DNA of 64,000 nucleotides. It comes from Augochlora pura. Lineage: Eukaryota > Arthropoda > Insecta > Hymenoptera > Halictidae. Where the stretch lies: the NCBI RefSeq assembly GCF_028453695.1, contig NC_135776.1:12098663-12162662 (forward strand). The letters run 5' to 3'. Numbering within the stretch: position 1 is the stretch's first letter; each line of letters starts with the position of its first letter. The notes under the pieces were generated by a model. It saw only the letters and a list, made by a program, of their open reading frames with translations, ran no database searches and was not told where the DNA came from. Below, in pieces: positions 46,947-58,709 of the stretch. The position numbers and the translations under genes were made by a program.

Positions 46947-48707
46947 CACAGTGGTCGAAAAGCCCGAAATCATGGTCAAAACCTTAAAAATCGAAGTTGA
47001 CGGGGGGGGGGGGGTTTGGACTTACGGATTGGCTACTTTAATAATGCCTCCGTATGATGGAAAAAGCCAAATGACCCATACTTTTATACCTGAATGGCAA
47101 TTTCACCTCGAACTTCGAGTTTCTCGGACAGTCATTACTCGCGAGCGTGAGCGACAGTACGAAGTGCATATTCTGAAGCTTGTAACTTTTGTTGGGAGTT
47201 CTGTTTTTGAATTGTGTAAAATGGATATTGTTCCTGGTGGTAAGTACAACATTTTCTAGTGCTAACATATCAAGAATTGACAACTATTACATTAGTAAAT
47301 CGATAAATTGTAGAATCTAAATATAATATAAGAGCAAATGGAATTCATTTACTTTACTATTATAGTCAAAACTTTTGCGGCCTATGATGGCCTGCGATTA
47401 AACTTACAGGATCCATAGTTTATAGTTTCATCTAGCAGCACTGAAAAAATTGGCTGCATCAGTTTGCCTATTTATTATTTATAGCCCTTTTTGTGATGCA
47501 GCGTATGGTATATTCTCTCACGAGAGTATTCAAAACAGAATAACTTTTTAAACATCGTGCCAAATTACTTAAATTGTTATGAGATATTAGAAAAACCACT
47601 TTATTAGTGAATGTTAAAAATTATTTTGAAAAAAAAATGAAATTTGTTACATTGAAAAAAAATGTTTCAATTTTGTGTTTTTTATTTTCGGGATCTCGTG
47701 ACAGTGAATACTGTTTAAGCAGGAAAGAAGTGTTTTTTATTGTTAAGGAATATTTGAATAGTGATGGTACAGTACTGGAACATTTTAAGCGGGAAATAAT
47801 TCAACAAAAAGGATGTGCCATCGACATCAACGATCACATGACACGGGCATTGAAGAAATTATTTTCTGCGTTGAGGACCAAATGAAGGAAAGTACATAGG
47901 ACGGAGCAAAGGTTATTTTCAAAATTTGAAACATGGTTCAACAAATTGATAGTTTTTCGAGTACCCTTCGCATCTATCGGCAACGAAGCCATTAATAAAA
48001 GCGGTCGTCCGTCTTCAGAATTCGACGATTCAAGCGACAGAACGAAACGACGAAGAACTGAATCAATTCAAGGAAGCTACGGGGTTTTACCGACGCACGT
48101 ACTCGTCACTTAAGTGCGTAATAAACTAAGAATATGTCCTCCACTCCTGATAAAAAAGGTCTCGCTAGAAAATGCTTATTAGCTTACCAGGTACCCGAAT
48201 ATCGTAAAGGCATTTCTGTACCTCTATCCTCAATTGTAGAATCTGAGCCACGGAACCCTCCTGATTTTGCTAGTCTCAATGCATGTTATTATGGGGAACC
48301 CTTACCCTCACATTATAAACATGGATATTTGACTTTCCGAATGCTGTGCAAAGATGCACAAAATTGCATCTTTAACCTTCCAGTTTCTGTAGGCCACTAA
48401 AATACAGCTCGGCGTACCATTTTTTCGACAACCCATTGCCATATTGGGTCCGGCATTTTGTTTTTTGAATTTTGGAACTTAGATTCGTAATCAGAACTCC
48501 CGAAAATATACGTACATCAATTTTTGTGAAAATCAAAACATTTTTTCGACAACCCATCCGCTATATTGGGTCCGCCATTTTGTTTTTTTGAATTTTCAGT
48601 TTCAGATTCGTAATCAGCGACCATGAAAACCCTTATATACAAATTTTCAATTAAATCCATCACAGTTTTATATTTTGACCATGATTTCGGGTTTTTCGAC
48701 CACTGTG
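46947..48707. mobile_element. Transib/RAG-like DNA transposon
   Basis: 1761 bp. Both ends begin CACAGTG, followed by a 23-base stretch GTCGAAAA(G/A)CCCGAAATCATGGT (given in parts) and then CAAAA. The inverted ends are about 36 bp with one mismatch. CGCCG is duplicated at 46942-46946 and 48708-48712. CACAGTG equals the V(D)J recombination-signal heptamer, and Transib/ProtoRAG elements are known for CAC(A/T)(A/G)TG ends and 5-bp GC-rich duplications. The interior is decayed. One plus frame at about 47985-48065 has SGRPSSEFDDSSDRTKRRR, and frames at 47607-47885 and 48134-48400 are open but not recognised. No complete transposase is visible. A roughly 130-bp segment is duplicated near the right end (48410-48640). 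Confidence 0.8.
48410..48640. repeat. Subterminal duplication in the Transib-like element
   Basis: TTTTTTCGACAACCCAT followed by TATTGGGTCCG(G/C)CATTTTG and AGATTCGTAATCAG occurs twice, about 130 bp apart. Confidence 0.85.
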
Positions 48708-48712
48708 CGCCG

Positions 48713-49085
48713 GGACCCACAGAAACGGTAATTAGCAGACGAGCCGACGTTTGTCCCACCGTCGGGACATACGAGGGGATAGATAGGTGAGATTGTTGAA
48801 TTGTGAACGAGCGGATGTTTGTTTTATCCTCGGGATCCACAGTAAGAGGAAGGCGTGGACAAGCCGGCGTCTGTTTCACCATCAGGACTCACAGGAAGGT
48901 AACTTGCAGACGATTGAACGTTTGTTTTACCGTCGGGATCTACAAGGGAATAGATAGGTGAGGTTACAGAATTGTGGATGAGCCGACGTTTGTTTCACCG
49001 TCGAGACCCACAATGACAGGAGGTTGTGGGCGAGCCGGTGTTTATCTGACCACCGAGATCCACAAGGAATCACTCTCGGTTCTGA
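48713..49085 (-). mobile_element. Diverged LTR family A relative, right part with tandem array
   Basis: About six degenerate units of ACGAGCCGACGTTTGTTTCA + CCGTCGGGACCCACAA. Continuous with 46740-46946 once the Transib-like insert and one CGCCG copy are set aside. Confidence 0.8.
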
Positions 49086-49149
49086 GGCACTGAGAAGTCA
49101 TCGTACATAACAATACAAATTATTTTTTTAAAAAACAGAAACAGAAGCG

Positions 49150-49880
49150 TCTTTATCATGGCACATTTCCCGTATTAATTACTCGGTTTCGTCCGGCCAT
49201 GAAATCCATTTTGATCACAGTGCGGCTACCAAAATGGCAGCCAACGCGCCGCCGGTCGCATCCGAACGGACACGTGTTTCGGAAGGTGGCAGCTCGCGCG
49301 GGAATTAATGCTATGCCAAACGACCCTCGTAAACGTAAAAGGCCACGCCGCGCCGTTAAAATTATATGATAGCACACGGCCGGATATACGAGGGCCACAT
49401 ACCTATCTCAAGTGTATTATAAATGTGATGCATGCCGCTCGCAAAACAACCAGCCTTTATTATTTACGGTGTACTCGACTGAATGCGCTGAAAATAAGGC
49501 GGCATTAAAACCACGGTCGCGGTTAGTGCCGCGGCTGAAAGGACGGCGGGGCAGGCGGAGACGAAAGCGAGCCGGAAATAATCCCATAATGTGTAACCCG
49601 CTGAAAATTACCATTTAAAGGCCACCTAGCCGTGGTTGTGTATCGCGTGAACGATGGCCCCGCGGCTCTTGATTAACTGCGCCGAACGCCTCCAGCTTCG
49701 GGAATAATTCCACGCGCACTCTTTCGGCACCGTTTTTCTCGCGAATTCGCCCAGTGTTGCGCACCCTGGCATAGTGAATTATTTAGCAGTCGGGAATAGC
49801 TCTGGGTACAACTTATGAGCATCGCGAATTTTATGCCCCAGTGTTTTATGGAGCTGGCCTAGGACGATCGACGAGCTTTT
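49150..49880. other. GC-rich island, candidate conserved regulatory element
   Basis: CpG-rich, with spaced motifs such as GGGAATTAATGC, TTAAAATTATATGAT and CAGTGTTTTATGGAG. Overlapping open frames on both strands show no family motifs. Enhancer-like in appearance only. Confidence 0.35.
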
Positions 49881-50384
49881 CAATGAAGTGCAATTTTTAC
49901 TAGGAACTGCGTTGCTTTTTAGAATATTGTAGAGCAAAATTACTCGTTTGAAATCCTATTCAATTGTGACTTTTACTTGTGTCACGTACAGAGATTTTTC
50001 TCCAAACTTTTCTTTTTCTCCTTCCAGAGAGCATAGGCTAACTGACGAAGGCTATGTTAAATGCTACGTTTTTAAAATATTTAAGCGTTAAACCGAGTGG
50101 AGCTGTGACGGCGTTTCTATAGACTTTCACTCTCGGTGATTTTATAATTTAAACTGACTTTATTAAAACCCAGGTAAAGCAATAATCGACCCCATCGCAA
50201 ATCGTAGCTGCGAACAACAGTCTCGAACTAGAAATGACACAGAAAACATCAAAACGTTCGCGTATCCAGTTTCTTATCCATTGCATGTAAAAGTCATTAG
50301 TTAGTGTAATTTTGTTTGTAATAAATTATTGATAGTTAATTCAGTTTAGACTCTATCATCCCAGACATTATCCTTCAAGAAACA

Positions 50385-52195
50385 AGTTAAAGGATTGGAA
50401 CTGTTCTGTCGTATCGTTCGCCTCGTTGGCGACTTAGATTTACAACCGGTTAACGAAGAAAGGTTGTAAGGCTAACTCCGGAGAATCCGTTTATTTACAC
50501 TTTGTACAGAAGTGATCTTAGCTACAAAGGACCTGGCTGCAGTTGTAGCTAATCTCGATATAGTGACGTCGCGATTTATAATAGTTAAATGATTCTTTGA
50601 TCTTGCTACCTCGGTGCAAGAACGATTCTAAACTTGCTGTCTTCGATGTAAAAACGATTCTAAACTGGCTGCACTTGTTGCAAAAACGATTCTGATGTTT
50701 CGTTGTCGTATTAGCTTTTACGAAAGCTCGGTTGCAGGAGAAATTTGGTGAAAGTGGAAAAATGTCTAAAGTAGGGATAGGAAGGAACTCTGTGGTAGGG
50801 GATGTTTTAGCAACGTTTGACAGGGATTTACTCCAGATCTGAATGTACCGCAAAAATAGCCGTTCGCGGAACGGTCGCGAGCCTGCCTTGGACCTTCAGG
50901 CCTCTGTCCGCGGAGCCCTTTGGAAATCCCTGAGGTTTATGATACCAGCGTTCGCTATTGAGACCGAGAACAAGAGATTGTAAACCGATTACCATGCGTC
51001 GCGCGAAATATTAAAATTACTTGATGGATCGGTTCCTCAAAAATAGCCTTTTACCATTACTAGCATCATAAACTGTAAATTAGCCTTCCTTGTCTGAATG
51101 TCGTCCTTGGGGCCCTATGCCCAGGACGGAACAGGAACCATATATCCCTGAATCACAGGCACCATCTGGAGGTAGTCTCTCACGATCTAGGCACACGTGG
51201 TCATCCTCCACCGTTAATTTTCCATGAAAATTTTGTTATATAAAAAGCCTAAGTCCAGCTAGAAGTTGGATCAGTTTCGAGTCAGCAAACGACGAAGAAA
51301 CGCTAGCAAAATCGAGTTCAATTCTCTTTTAAGCAAATACCGACTACGTAAATCGTGTTCCATCCTGGGCATAGGGCTCCAGGTACGATTTCCGATCAAG
51401 AAGGCCAATTTACAGTTTATGATACTAGCAGCGGCAAAATGTTATTTTTGAGGAACCGTGCCATAGCATAAAATAATATTTCTAATGCGGCATATTTTTT
51501 CAGTTCATAATCTATCGTTTTCGGTCTTAATAGCGAATGCTGGTATCATAAACCCCGGGATTTCTGAAGGGTCCCACAGTCCAAGACCTGAAGGCCCAAA
51601 GCCGGCTCGGGACCATTCCGCGACCGGCTGTTCACGTGACGAGCAAACCTGGAAGAAATCCCCCAAAATAATTGTAATTCATAGCTTCAAGTGCCGAAGG
51701 ACTTGCAGAACGATACTTCCACCACCACACCTTTCTCCTATCCCTACTTCGGCCCTTTTCCACCTCTATCGCGATTTTCATAGCTACAAAGCTTCCGTTG
51801 AAGCTTGGACAACTGGGAATAATCAGATTCCTGATTCAAGTCGGGTGCAATTCGTTAATGAGAAACCTTCTAAGTTCAGGTCGAGTCAGTTCGTTAAGCA
51901 GAATCTATTAGTCAATCGATTCAGAATCGTTCAGTCAAGAAGAATCGTTTTCGCCACCCGTAAAGTTGTGTCAGCGACGGACAAAGAATCATTTCGCCAC
52001 CCGCAACGTTGTGACAGCGACATCAAGAACCACCGAAGCGATCGTGTTGTTCGTGAGTTCCTCGCAGATATCACGAACTGTATCAGGCGGGAATAAAGAA
52101 CTGATTGTGTGGAGTTTAGCTTTAAAATCCTTACTTCGTCAACCGGTCGTAATCTAAGTCGCCAAGCAATGCGAATACAATAAAGAATTTATATT
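50385..52195. repeat. 1.8-kb foldback: two inverted LTR-like arms
   Basis: Arm 1 (50385-51135) is the inverse of arm 2 (51362-52165). Matches include CCTGGGCATAGGGC, AATTTACAGTTTATGAT, TTTTTGAGGAACCG, TATCATAAACC and the AACCGGT..AATCTAAGTCGCC end. The roughly 225-bp loop holds GTTATATAAAAAGCC, a TATA-like site. Arm 2 contains a 203-codon frame (51485-52096) with no recognisable domain, and AATAAA follows at 52180. Confidence 0.8.
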
Positions 52196-52199
52196 GAAA

Positions 52200-52990
52200 C
52201 TGAATATTGATCTCCATGTTTTTCTACTACATTGTTAAAAACAGAATATCTCTAACGAACAATAGAATATCTCTAAGAAAAAAAAAATATTATTAAAAAT
52301 CATATGACAAGAACTTAAGAAGATAACTAAGAAATACTTAAATACAGTACATTTACGTACACTGTGTGAACGAAAGAGAAAAGAGTTATACCGATGTTGG
52401 ATGAGAAGTTCAATTAGAAGAAAAAAAGTTACATAATAACTTACTGGCATGAAATACACAACGATATAAACGACAACGTAGTTCCACCTGAAACCGAGCA
52501 TGATGAATTACGAAATCAGAAAATTATTCAAATTACAACCTTGACATAATCTTGATAATCATAGCTTGGTTTGAAACGTGTGATCGAAACGATATTTAAG
52601 AACGGTTGACAATAGATAAGAACTATTCAGAACACAAAATTACAAACAACGATGAGTTTTTTTCTTGAATTCATGATGAAAAGCCTACCAATCAGTATTG
52701 AGCAAAAAATAATCTGATTATTTGATTACAGATTAATGTAACTAATCTATAATAACTGACGAGAACTATAATTCAATATCGTTAATCGTTAATTTTTAAT
52801 TTTAAAAAGATTTGAACGCAGAAAGCTTTCAACAAGGTGAACAACGTATCTTAATGGCGCTATACATACACTATTTCCTTTTTATACGACCAGTTGCTTT
52901 TTATACATATGAAATCGAGTCTTGCGACACGTACAACAGTTACACTTTGAACAACTTTTGAAATCTAAGCTTTGATAACATAAAGATTGT
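52200..52990. other. AT-rich unassigned stretch
   Basis: Nothing recognised before the gap. Confidence 0.45.
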
Positions 52991-53090
52991 NNNNNNNNNN
53001 NNNNNNNNNNNNNNNNNNNNNNNNNNNNNNNNNNNNNNNNNNNNNNNNNNNNNNNNNNNNNNNNNNNNNNNNNNNNNNNNNNNNNNNNNN
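52991..53090. other. Assembly gap (100 N)
   Basis: Fixed-size N run immediately left of the right half of a foldback MITE. Confidence 0.99.
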
Positions 53091-53270
53091 AGCTGGCTCG
53101 CGCTCGTAGCAGCAGGTTGAATCCTCGCGTGCTTGTCTCTCATACAATACCGTTTTTCATTAATAACTCGTTAAAGAAGTCGCAAATTGCATTTCAGCAA
53201 AGGAAAAGATCACTTGAAATGGTCTCAGGAATAGGTCAGGAAGTATGTATAATTTTGAGAAACCCTGTAT
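53091..53270. mobile_element. Foldback MITE, right half
   Basis: TTAATAACTCGTTAAAG, CATTTCAGCAAAGGAAAAGA, TCACTTGAAATGGTCTCAGG and a GAGAAACCCTGTAT end match the inverse of 54461-54600. Confidence 0.75.
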
Positions 53271-53439
53271 AGTAGAAATACACTCTCCATATGCATACGA
53301 CTTTTTTTACTTCTTCCGTCTTCAAGACATCTGTGTAATTGTTCATAAACTGGATCAATCCTAACCGCATCCACAACGCATTAAGTTGCCGGGAGGGTGA
53401 TGTTATTTAATTGTCGCACCATGTAGCCGACGTTGTAAC

Positions 53440-53605
53440 GCACTGCACAACAGCTGTTTTTTTTTTAAATATAAGTATTTGTGATCACCTGTCTTGCATC
53501 CTATCTATCTCCAAGTTTAACACCTTTGCTGAATATTGGGTTCAGTTGAAAATGTACGGAGATTCGCAAATAATACTTGCGGAACTGTACGTACCCTTAC
53601 ACACG
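53440..53605 (+). repeat. Dispersed repeat, copy 2
   Basis: Partner of 40370-40533. Both end at CTGTACGTACCCTT. Confidence 0.7.
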
Positions 53606-53609
53606 ATGC

Positions 53610-54380
53610 ACTTAAATTATTTATTTTTTATTTCTGACTTTTCCGAATTATAAAGATCAATTTAGTTATTTTTTTTTAAACGGATGCATCTAATCTCTCT
53701 GTATATTTAACTAACAGATGCTATTTACAATCAACGTGAAATCTTATTAAAAGCTGTCATTATGCATGTTTTAAAAAATAATCGGTATCATTACAGCGTC
53801 GTCAAAAGAGAATTTACATGGACATACGACTAGGCATATAGCGATGTAAACAGAAACTTGTTAAAACATTTCCTCTATTATCATAAGATATAATACTTGA
53901 ACCGCAGCAGCATAGTTAATAAAGAATGGGATAATACGAAATCGATAGTCCCGAGAATGAAAATATAACCATCTACAATTTAATATTAAATCATTGCCTC
54001 TGAAACCTCGTTACTAGTTATTGGATTTCTATGCAAATTACTTTTTCGACAAATATCTGTTATGAACATCGGGGCTGAGGATAAATATCTTTCGCTGGAA
54101 AAAAAGTTCATTACGAAAACATGAAGACTTTCCAATTTATAAATAAACATCTGTGGATCTTTATGGAAAATAAAAGTTTCCTATAGCAATTGTAAAAATA
54201 CAGGAGTTAAATAAAAATATATTTCTTCAGTTGATCGTTTCCACTACGATTTCTTTAACAATGTTGATTATGCTAATCTTCGTTCTTAATAATTTCTTGC
54301 GCTCGTGTTTCGTCATGAATTTGAGTCGTTGTTATGATGGAAGGGGTTATTAATCTCAATAAATTATTAATAATAATAAT
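53610..54380. other. AT-rich unassigned stretch
   Basis: Nothing recognised. Confidence 0.45.
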
Positions 54381-54381
54381 A

Positions 54382-54458
54382 TGTGGCGACTACCTCCGCC
54401 ATTCGCCAGCAGATGGATTCCTTTCCCGCTAGTACCTAGAAACCGTCCCGATTTGTAT
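54382..54458 (+). mobile_element. LTR start fragment (TGTGGCGACTACC family)
   Basis: TGTGGCGACTACCTCCGCC followed by CGCCAGCAGATGGATTC. Related to 57736 and 58334. Confidence 0.65.
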
Positions 54459-54460
54459 AT

Positions 54461-54700
54461 ACAGGATTTTTCAAAATTATGTGCACTCCTGGAAATGGGG
54501 GGTCCCTGAGATCATTTCAAGTAACCTTTCCTTTGCCGAAATGCAATCCGCGGCTTTGTTAACGAGTTATTAAGGAATAAAGTTGGCTGCGCACGGACAA
54601 TATTTCGTGCTACTGCGCATGCGATTAGGGCCGGCCGAAGCTCATCTCGCTGACAGGAGTGAGGACCGCGCACCGCCTCTGAGCCGCGTTCGTTCATCGA
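54461..54700. mobile_element. Foldback MITE, left half
   Basis: ACAGGATTTTTCAAAATTAT, GGAAATGGGGGGTCCCTGAG, ATCATTTCAAGTAACC and CGAAATGCAATCCGC, then a GC-rich centre. The right arm is absent. Confidence 0.7.
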
Positions 54701-55335
54701 ACAAGAATTTCATGAATTTCTTATTAATTTCAAAAATTTCACAAACATTATTAATGAAAATCTTACCAATTCAGTTGTAAATGTTGTAATCCAGAAGTTG
54801 TAATCCACGTATGTAATCCACTTATGTAGAACGGCACAGATTACACTAACTTTCACTTTCACTGCACTATTATTCCACACTGATCACGAAGTATTCAACA
54901 ATTGACACATGTCCGAAGTTTCCAGCGTTATTTTCTGTAGCCCTGAAAAGGGCCGATTAATTTCAGATACTTTTTAAAGAACGGTGAAGTTATAACGACG
55001 AAATCTCGAACGAAACTGACGTTCTCCACGAAGATGTTAATATAATAGAGTTAATAATCGCAGAATATGATAATGTTGTTATATTCTTGTAATGTTTTTA
55101 CTATTTTGTGCTACATGTATTCATTTTTGTTATAAATTTATAAAATCCGCAGCCTGGTTATGAATTATTTATGAAATTCACAGTTTAATTTTTAATGGCA
55201 AGGATTGTCTTTGTGTTATGTTTTTATGCAATGTACAAGCTGCTCAATGCGATATATTTGTGATAATTGTATTAAAATGTAACAGAAATTACATGTAGAC
55301 TATATATTATTTGTAAGAGTAGCACTAATTATTGC
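54701..55335. other. AT-rich unassigned stretch
   Basis: Nothing recognised. Confidence 0.4.
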
Positions 55336-55339
55336 TAGA

Positions 55340-56118
55340 AATATGGTTATTTCGAGTAAATCAGTGTGATCTGGTAACCAGCACTGACCTATGTTGCCAC
55401 CGAGATGATGCGTGCATGCATCAATTGTTTTTTGATCGTTCCTGCCTTCTTTTGCCTATTCCTGGTGTGTTTCTCAATCTGGCAGTCGTGCGTGTTTCAA
55501 TGTCGTTGTTAACCCCTTAGTATACTTTGACGAGTCCGACATGTGATGGAAATTATAGGAATGAATTATTAAGTATGGATATTATTCTATTCTTTAAAAT
55601 TGGTATAAAATTCTAATTTAAGCATTTAAGTAAATTCAAGCACGGAATATACATTAATGTTCTGTCCCTTCTAAGATATAATACCGATTGAAAGATTCCC
55701 AATTGCAGTAACTGCTTTTCTGCGCACACGCGATTGTTTCGAAGATACAGTAACAAAACACTATTTATTACTAATACTTAATAACAAAAATAGAATTCAC
55801 AAATGGTGCTGATTCTGTGAATACTATAAGTCGACTGCGAAACTGCGAATAACTGACAGATGAAGTTAATGGGTAGGTTGTTGAATCCTGTGTTCTGTAT
55901 GGTTATGTTCTGCTTTTTATGACGGTAGTGATTGCTGTAAAGAGTAATTTCGTCCTGCAACGGAACAGGGTGTTTAGAATGGTAATGACGGCTGTAAAGA
56001 CTAGTTCCGCCCTGTAACGGAACAGTAACTGTGAAGAAAATGGTACGTCAAGGAGTTAATACTTCCTTAATCAGATATTCGCTCCTATTTTTACTATCAC
56101 GAAACTCGCGTATTCCAT
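55340..56118 (-). mobile_element. Truncated copy of the 30905-31365 MITE, split by a TTAA element
   Basis: GATCTGGTAACCAGCACTG, ATGCATCAATTGTTTTTT, TCGTTGTTAA and CTTAATCAGATATTCGC match the reverse complement of about 31090-31330. The match is interrupted at TTAA by 55513-56055. Confidence 0.75.
55513..56055. mobile_element. Nested TTAA element of 543 bp
   Basis: TTAA at 55509-55512 and 56056-56059. The uninterrupted relative has a single TTAA there. Ends CCCCTTAGTATACTTTGACG and inverse CTCCTTGACGTACCATTTTC. Non-coding, with a short duplicated TTCCG(C/T)CCTG(T/C)AACGGAACAG motif near 55950-56020. Confidence 0.85.
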
Positions 56119-56119
56119 T

Positions 56120-56575
56120 CAAATCCTGACAATTGTAAACAGTCTTTTTAAGTAGAGTTTATCGTTCTGCTAATATAGAAACGGCTTCCGGGTTCGTTTT
56201 ATTCACAGCATGTGCCATCCTCAGTTGCGTTTGACTTATTAACCTTCCATCTGAAATTATTACGGCTCGTATAGGACGTGGTTTCGTGAACGTAGTAATG
56301 ATGTTCATCGTCCACGGGATAGTAAATACGTGAATATTTGTGGTGATTTATTGCGTGATCAGGTAAATACGTTCTGTCCACATAATTGATACATGCACCA
56401 TAACTTTCACCGAAGCTATTGCAGAATCCAGACGCAAATAATTTTCATTTCATCTCATAGTCCCTGGGTGTCAATTATGAATACAGAGAAATATGTTTCT
56501 GCCATGTGAAGCAGACTACGCGCCTTCTCTAGCTTAGTATAGTTAGTTTTAAGCGCGCTAGTTGGCAGGACCTAG
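56120..56575. other. Unassigned stretch
   Basis: Mixed composition, nothing recognised. Confidence 0.4.
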
Positions 56576-56580
56576 TTTCA

Positions 56581-56823
56581 ACCCTTTGCACTCGTGTGGT
56601 GACTCTGGGGCACCACTAAAATTGTTCTACCACATCTCAAGATAATTTTTATATAAACAAAATTTAGATTTAAATAATTGTTAAATAGTGAAACTATTAT
56701 TATGAGTCCCAGAAATCAATTTCGTATGCATAAAGGTGCACTTTGTTACATAGAATGAAAATCCTATGAGTAAGAAATTTTACTTCAGATTTACGATTGA
56801 AGTGGCTTCGAGGGCGAAGGGTT
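56581..56823. mobile_element. TTAA-type MITE, decayed target sites
   Basis: Left CCCTTTGCACTCGTG, right inverse CCCTTCGCCCTCGAAG. TCAA and TTAG replace the TTAA sites. Same family as 40640-40842. Confidence 0.6.
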
Positions 56824-56826
56824 AGG

Positions 56827-57950
56827 AACACTCCTTTGTCTTCTGCTCGAGTAGATCTCACTACGCTACTGTACCTCGTGATCGCAAGAGCTATACACGT
56901 GGCGATTTAATACGCGTAATTGTAACAGAAACGTCGATCAAGAAATAAAGAAACAAGCACTGATCGAGTGAACCAAAAAAGCATTTAGATTAGTCTCTTC
57001 CATCCCAACCGCACGGATCGCCGCAGATAGTCTAACTAACGAGTCCTCTAGTAGGCCGAGAACTCCCTTTTCTTTTCTCCCTGTATATCACAAAACTGAG
57101 TCTAACACTTGTCCGCCACATTGGTGATCCCGGCATTGAATAAAAGACTTAACCTTTTAATACGGAGCAACACTAGATGCCGAAAAACAGCGTGGAACCT
57201 ACACTAGCACGGGTCAACAGTGGGAGGATTGGGGATGCATGACCGAGACTCTTACGTAATCCCACCCCTAGTGTGACCATCATCATCGATCTGTCGCAAA
57301 CGCTTCGAATAAAGTCATTAGATCGACGGTCTCGCAAAGGATGGCACGTAGTAGACACCCTTACCGCGATCTTGCATACCGTGGACATCTCTCGTCGAAG
57401 ATTTACACCGCAACGTTATTTACCACCGGCATCTCTCATCGGATACCTTTACCGCGACTATGTTGCATTGCGGGCATTTCTCGTCACTTCGCGCTTTTCA
57501 CGAGCTCTGCAATCGAGCATGCTAGGACAGCAGTATCTACAGCTCGAGAATGGCACGGGGCGGCGACTTACTGTCCTCGCCGCAACGATCTTGGTAGCAT
57601 CGTAATAATGCGCAATTACATCGTCATCGAGTGGGCCAGTTACATACTTCGTCCCATCGTCTTTCTGGGGTCTGACATCGGCGAAGGGAAGGGAATGTAT
57701 ATTCGCTGATATCGTTAATCGCTGACAGGGAGTAATGTGGCAACTACCTCTGTTACTCGCCAGCAGATGGATTCATTTCTCGAAAGCTACCTGACACCAT
57801 CTCTGTTTGTTTGTGTAACGTCGAAACCATGCTACTAATATCCCTGTGTCTAAGGCAAGGCTGCTAGGTAGCATTACTGATAGGCTTAGGACGAAATGAT
57901 CCTTTCCTTTACTACCTACATACTGCATGAAGCCTAAACACTTGAAAGGC
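56827..57950 (+). mobile_element. LTR retrotransposon relic with primer-binding site
   Basis: A partial LTR ends TTGTCCGCCACA at 57120 (AATAAAG at about 56945). TTGGTGATCCCGGC follows at 57121-57134, the expected position and CCA-complement form of a tRNA primer-binding site. About 600 bp of internal leader follows, with overlapping meaningless frames. At 57736 TGTGGCAACTACC starts another LTR. TGTGGCG/CGCCACA is the family's terminal inversion. No gag or pol motif survives. Confidence 0.65.
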
Positions 57951-57954
57951 GCCT

Positions 57955-58333
57955 CAATGTGTATATTGTATACTGTAGATACTGTATGTACTGTAGATGT
58001 TGTATACTATATATTGTATACTGTATGTACTTTAGATACTGTATATTGTATACTATATGTACTGTAGATATTGTACATTGTATACTGTATTTACTGAAGA
58101 TACTGTATATTGTATACTGTATGTACTCTAAATACTGTATATTGTATATTGAAGATATTGTATATACTATACAATGTATATTGCATACTGAATATACTTT
58201 ATGTTGCATACTCTATACACTGTATATTGCATATTGTATGCTCTATACTGTAGATACTGTATATTTTATACCTTATATTGTATATTGTAGATACTGCATA
58301 TTATATACATATATTGTATACTGCATATGCTGT
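57955..58333. repeat. TATACTGTA minisatellite
   Basis: Degenerate TATATTGTATACTGTA-type units. They generate a Tyr/Ile/Cys-rich spurious frame of 176 codons. Confidence 0.9.
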
Positions 58334-58709
58334 AGTGGCGACTACCTTCACCGCGCGTCAACAGATAGATTCCTTTACCGAAAGCTACTTAACACTGTCC
58401 ATGTTTCTATACATTCTGTCCACAACTTCTTACCAGTGCCTACCAATACCTACCAATATCCTGCATCTAAAAGAGAATTCGCTAGATAGCTTTACTGTTG
58501 AATAAACTGAACAAAGTGTTCTAAATGTTTATCAAAATGAAAATTGGCGAAAGATCCGATAAAGAAGCTGGGTGCTGAAAAATGTCATACTTTAGTTCAT
58601 TTAATATCGAAATTGTTTTGTACGATATGTGCGCTATTTTACGGGCTAAAACAGTATGGAAATGAAGACAACCTGGAAAAATCAGAGTTTATTGATTCAG
58701 AATTTCTTT
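58334..58709 (+). mobile_element. LTR start fragment (GTGGCGACTACC family), cut by LINE
   Basis: GTGGCGACTACCTTCACC followed by GATTCCTTTACCGAAAGCTA. Sequence runs to the LINE insertion at 58710. Confidence 0.55.

Noticed and set aside
51485..52096. 203-codon frame in the foldback arm
   Set aside because: The inverse arm does not preserve the frame, there is no domain, and composition matches the LTR-like repeat.
57959..58489. 176-codon Tyr/Cys/Ile frame
   Set aside because: Translation of a TATACTGTA minisatellite running into LTR debris.
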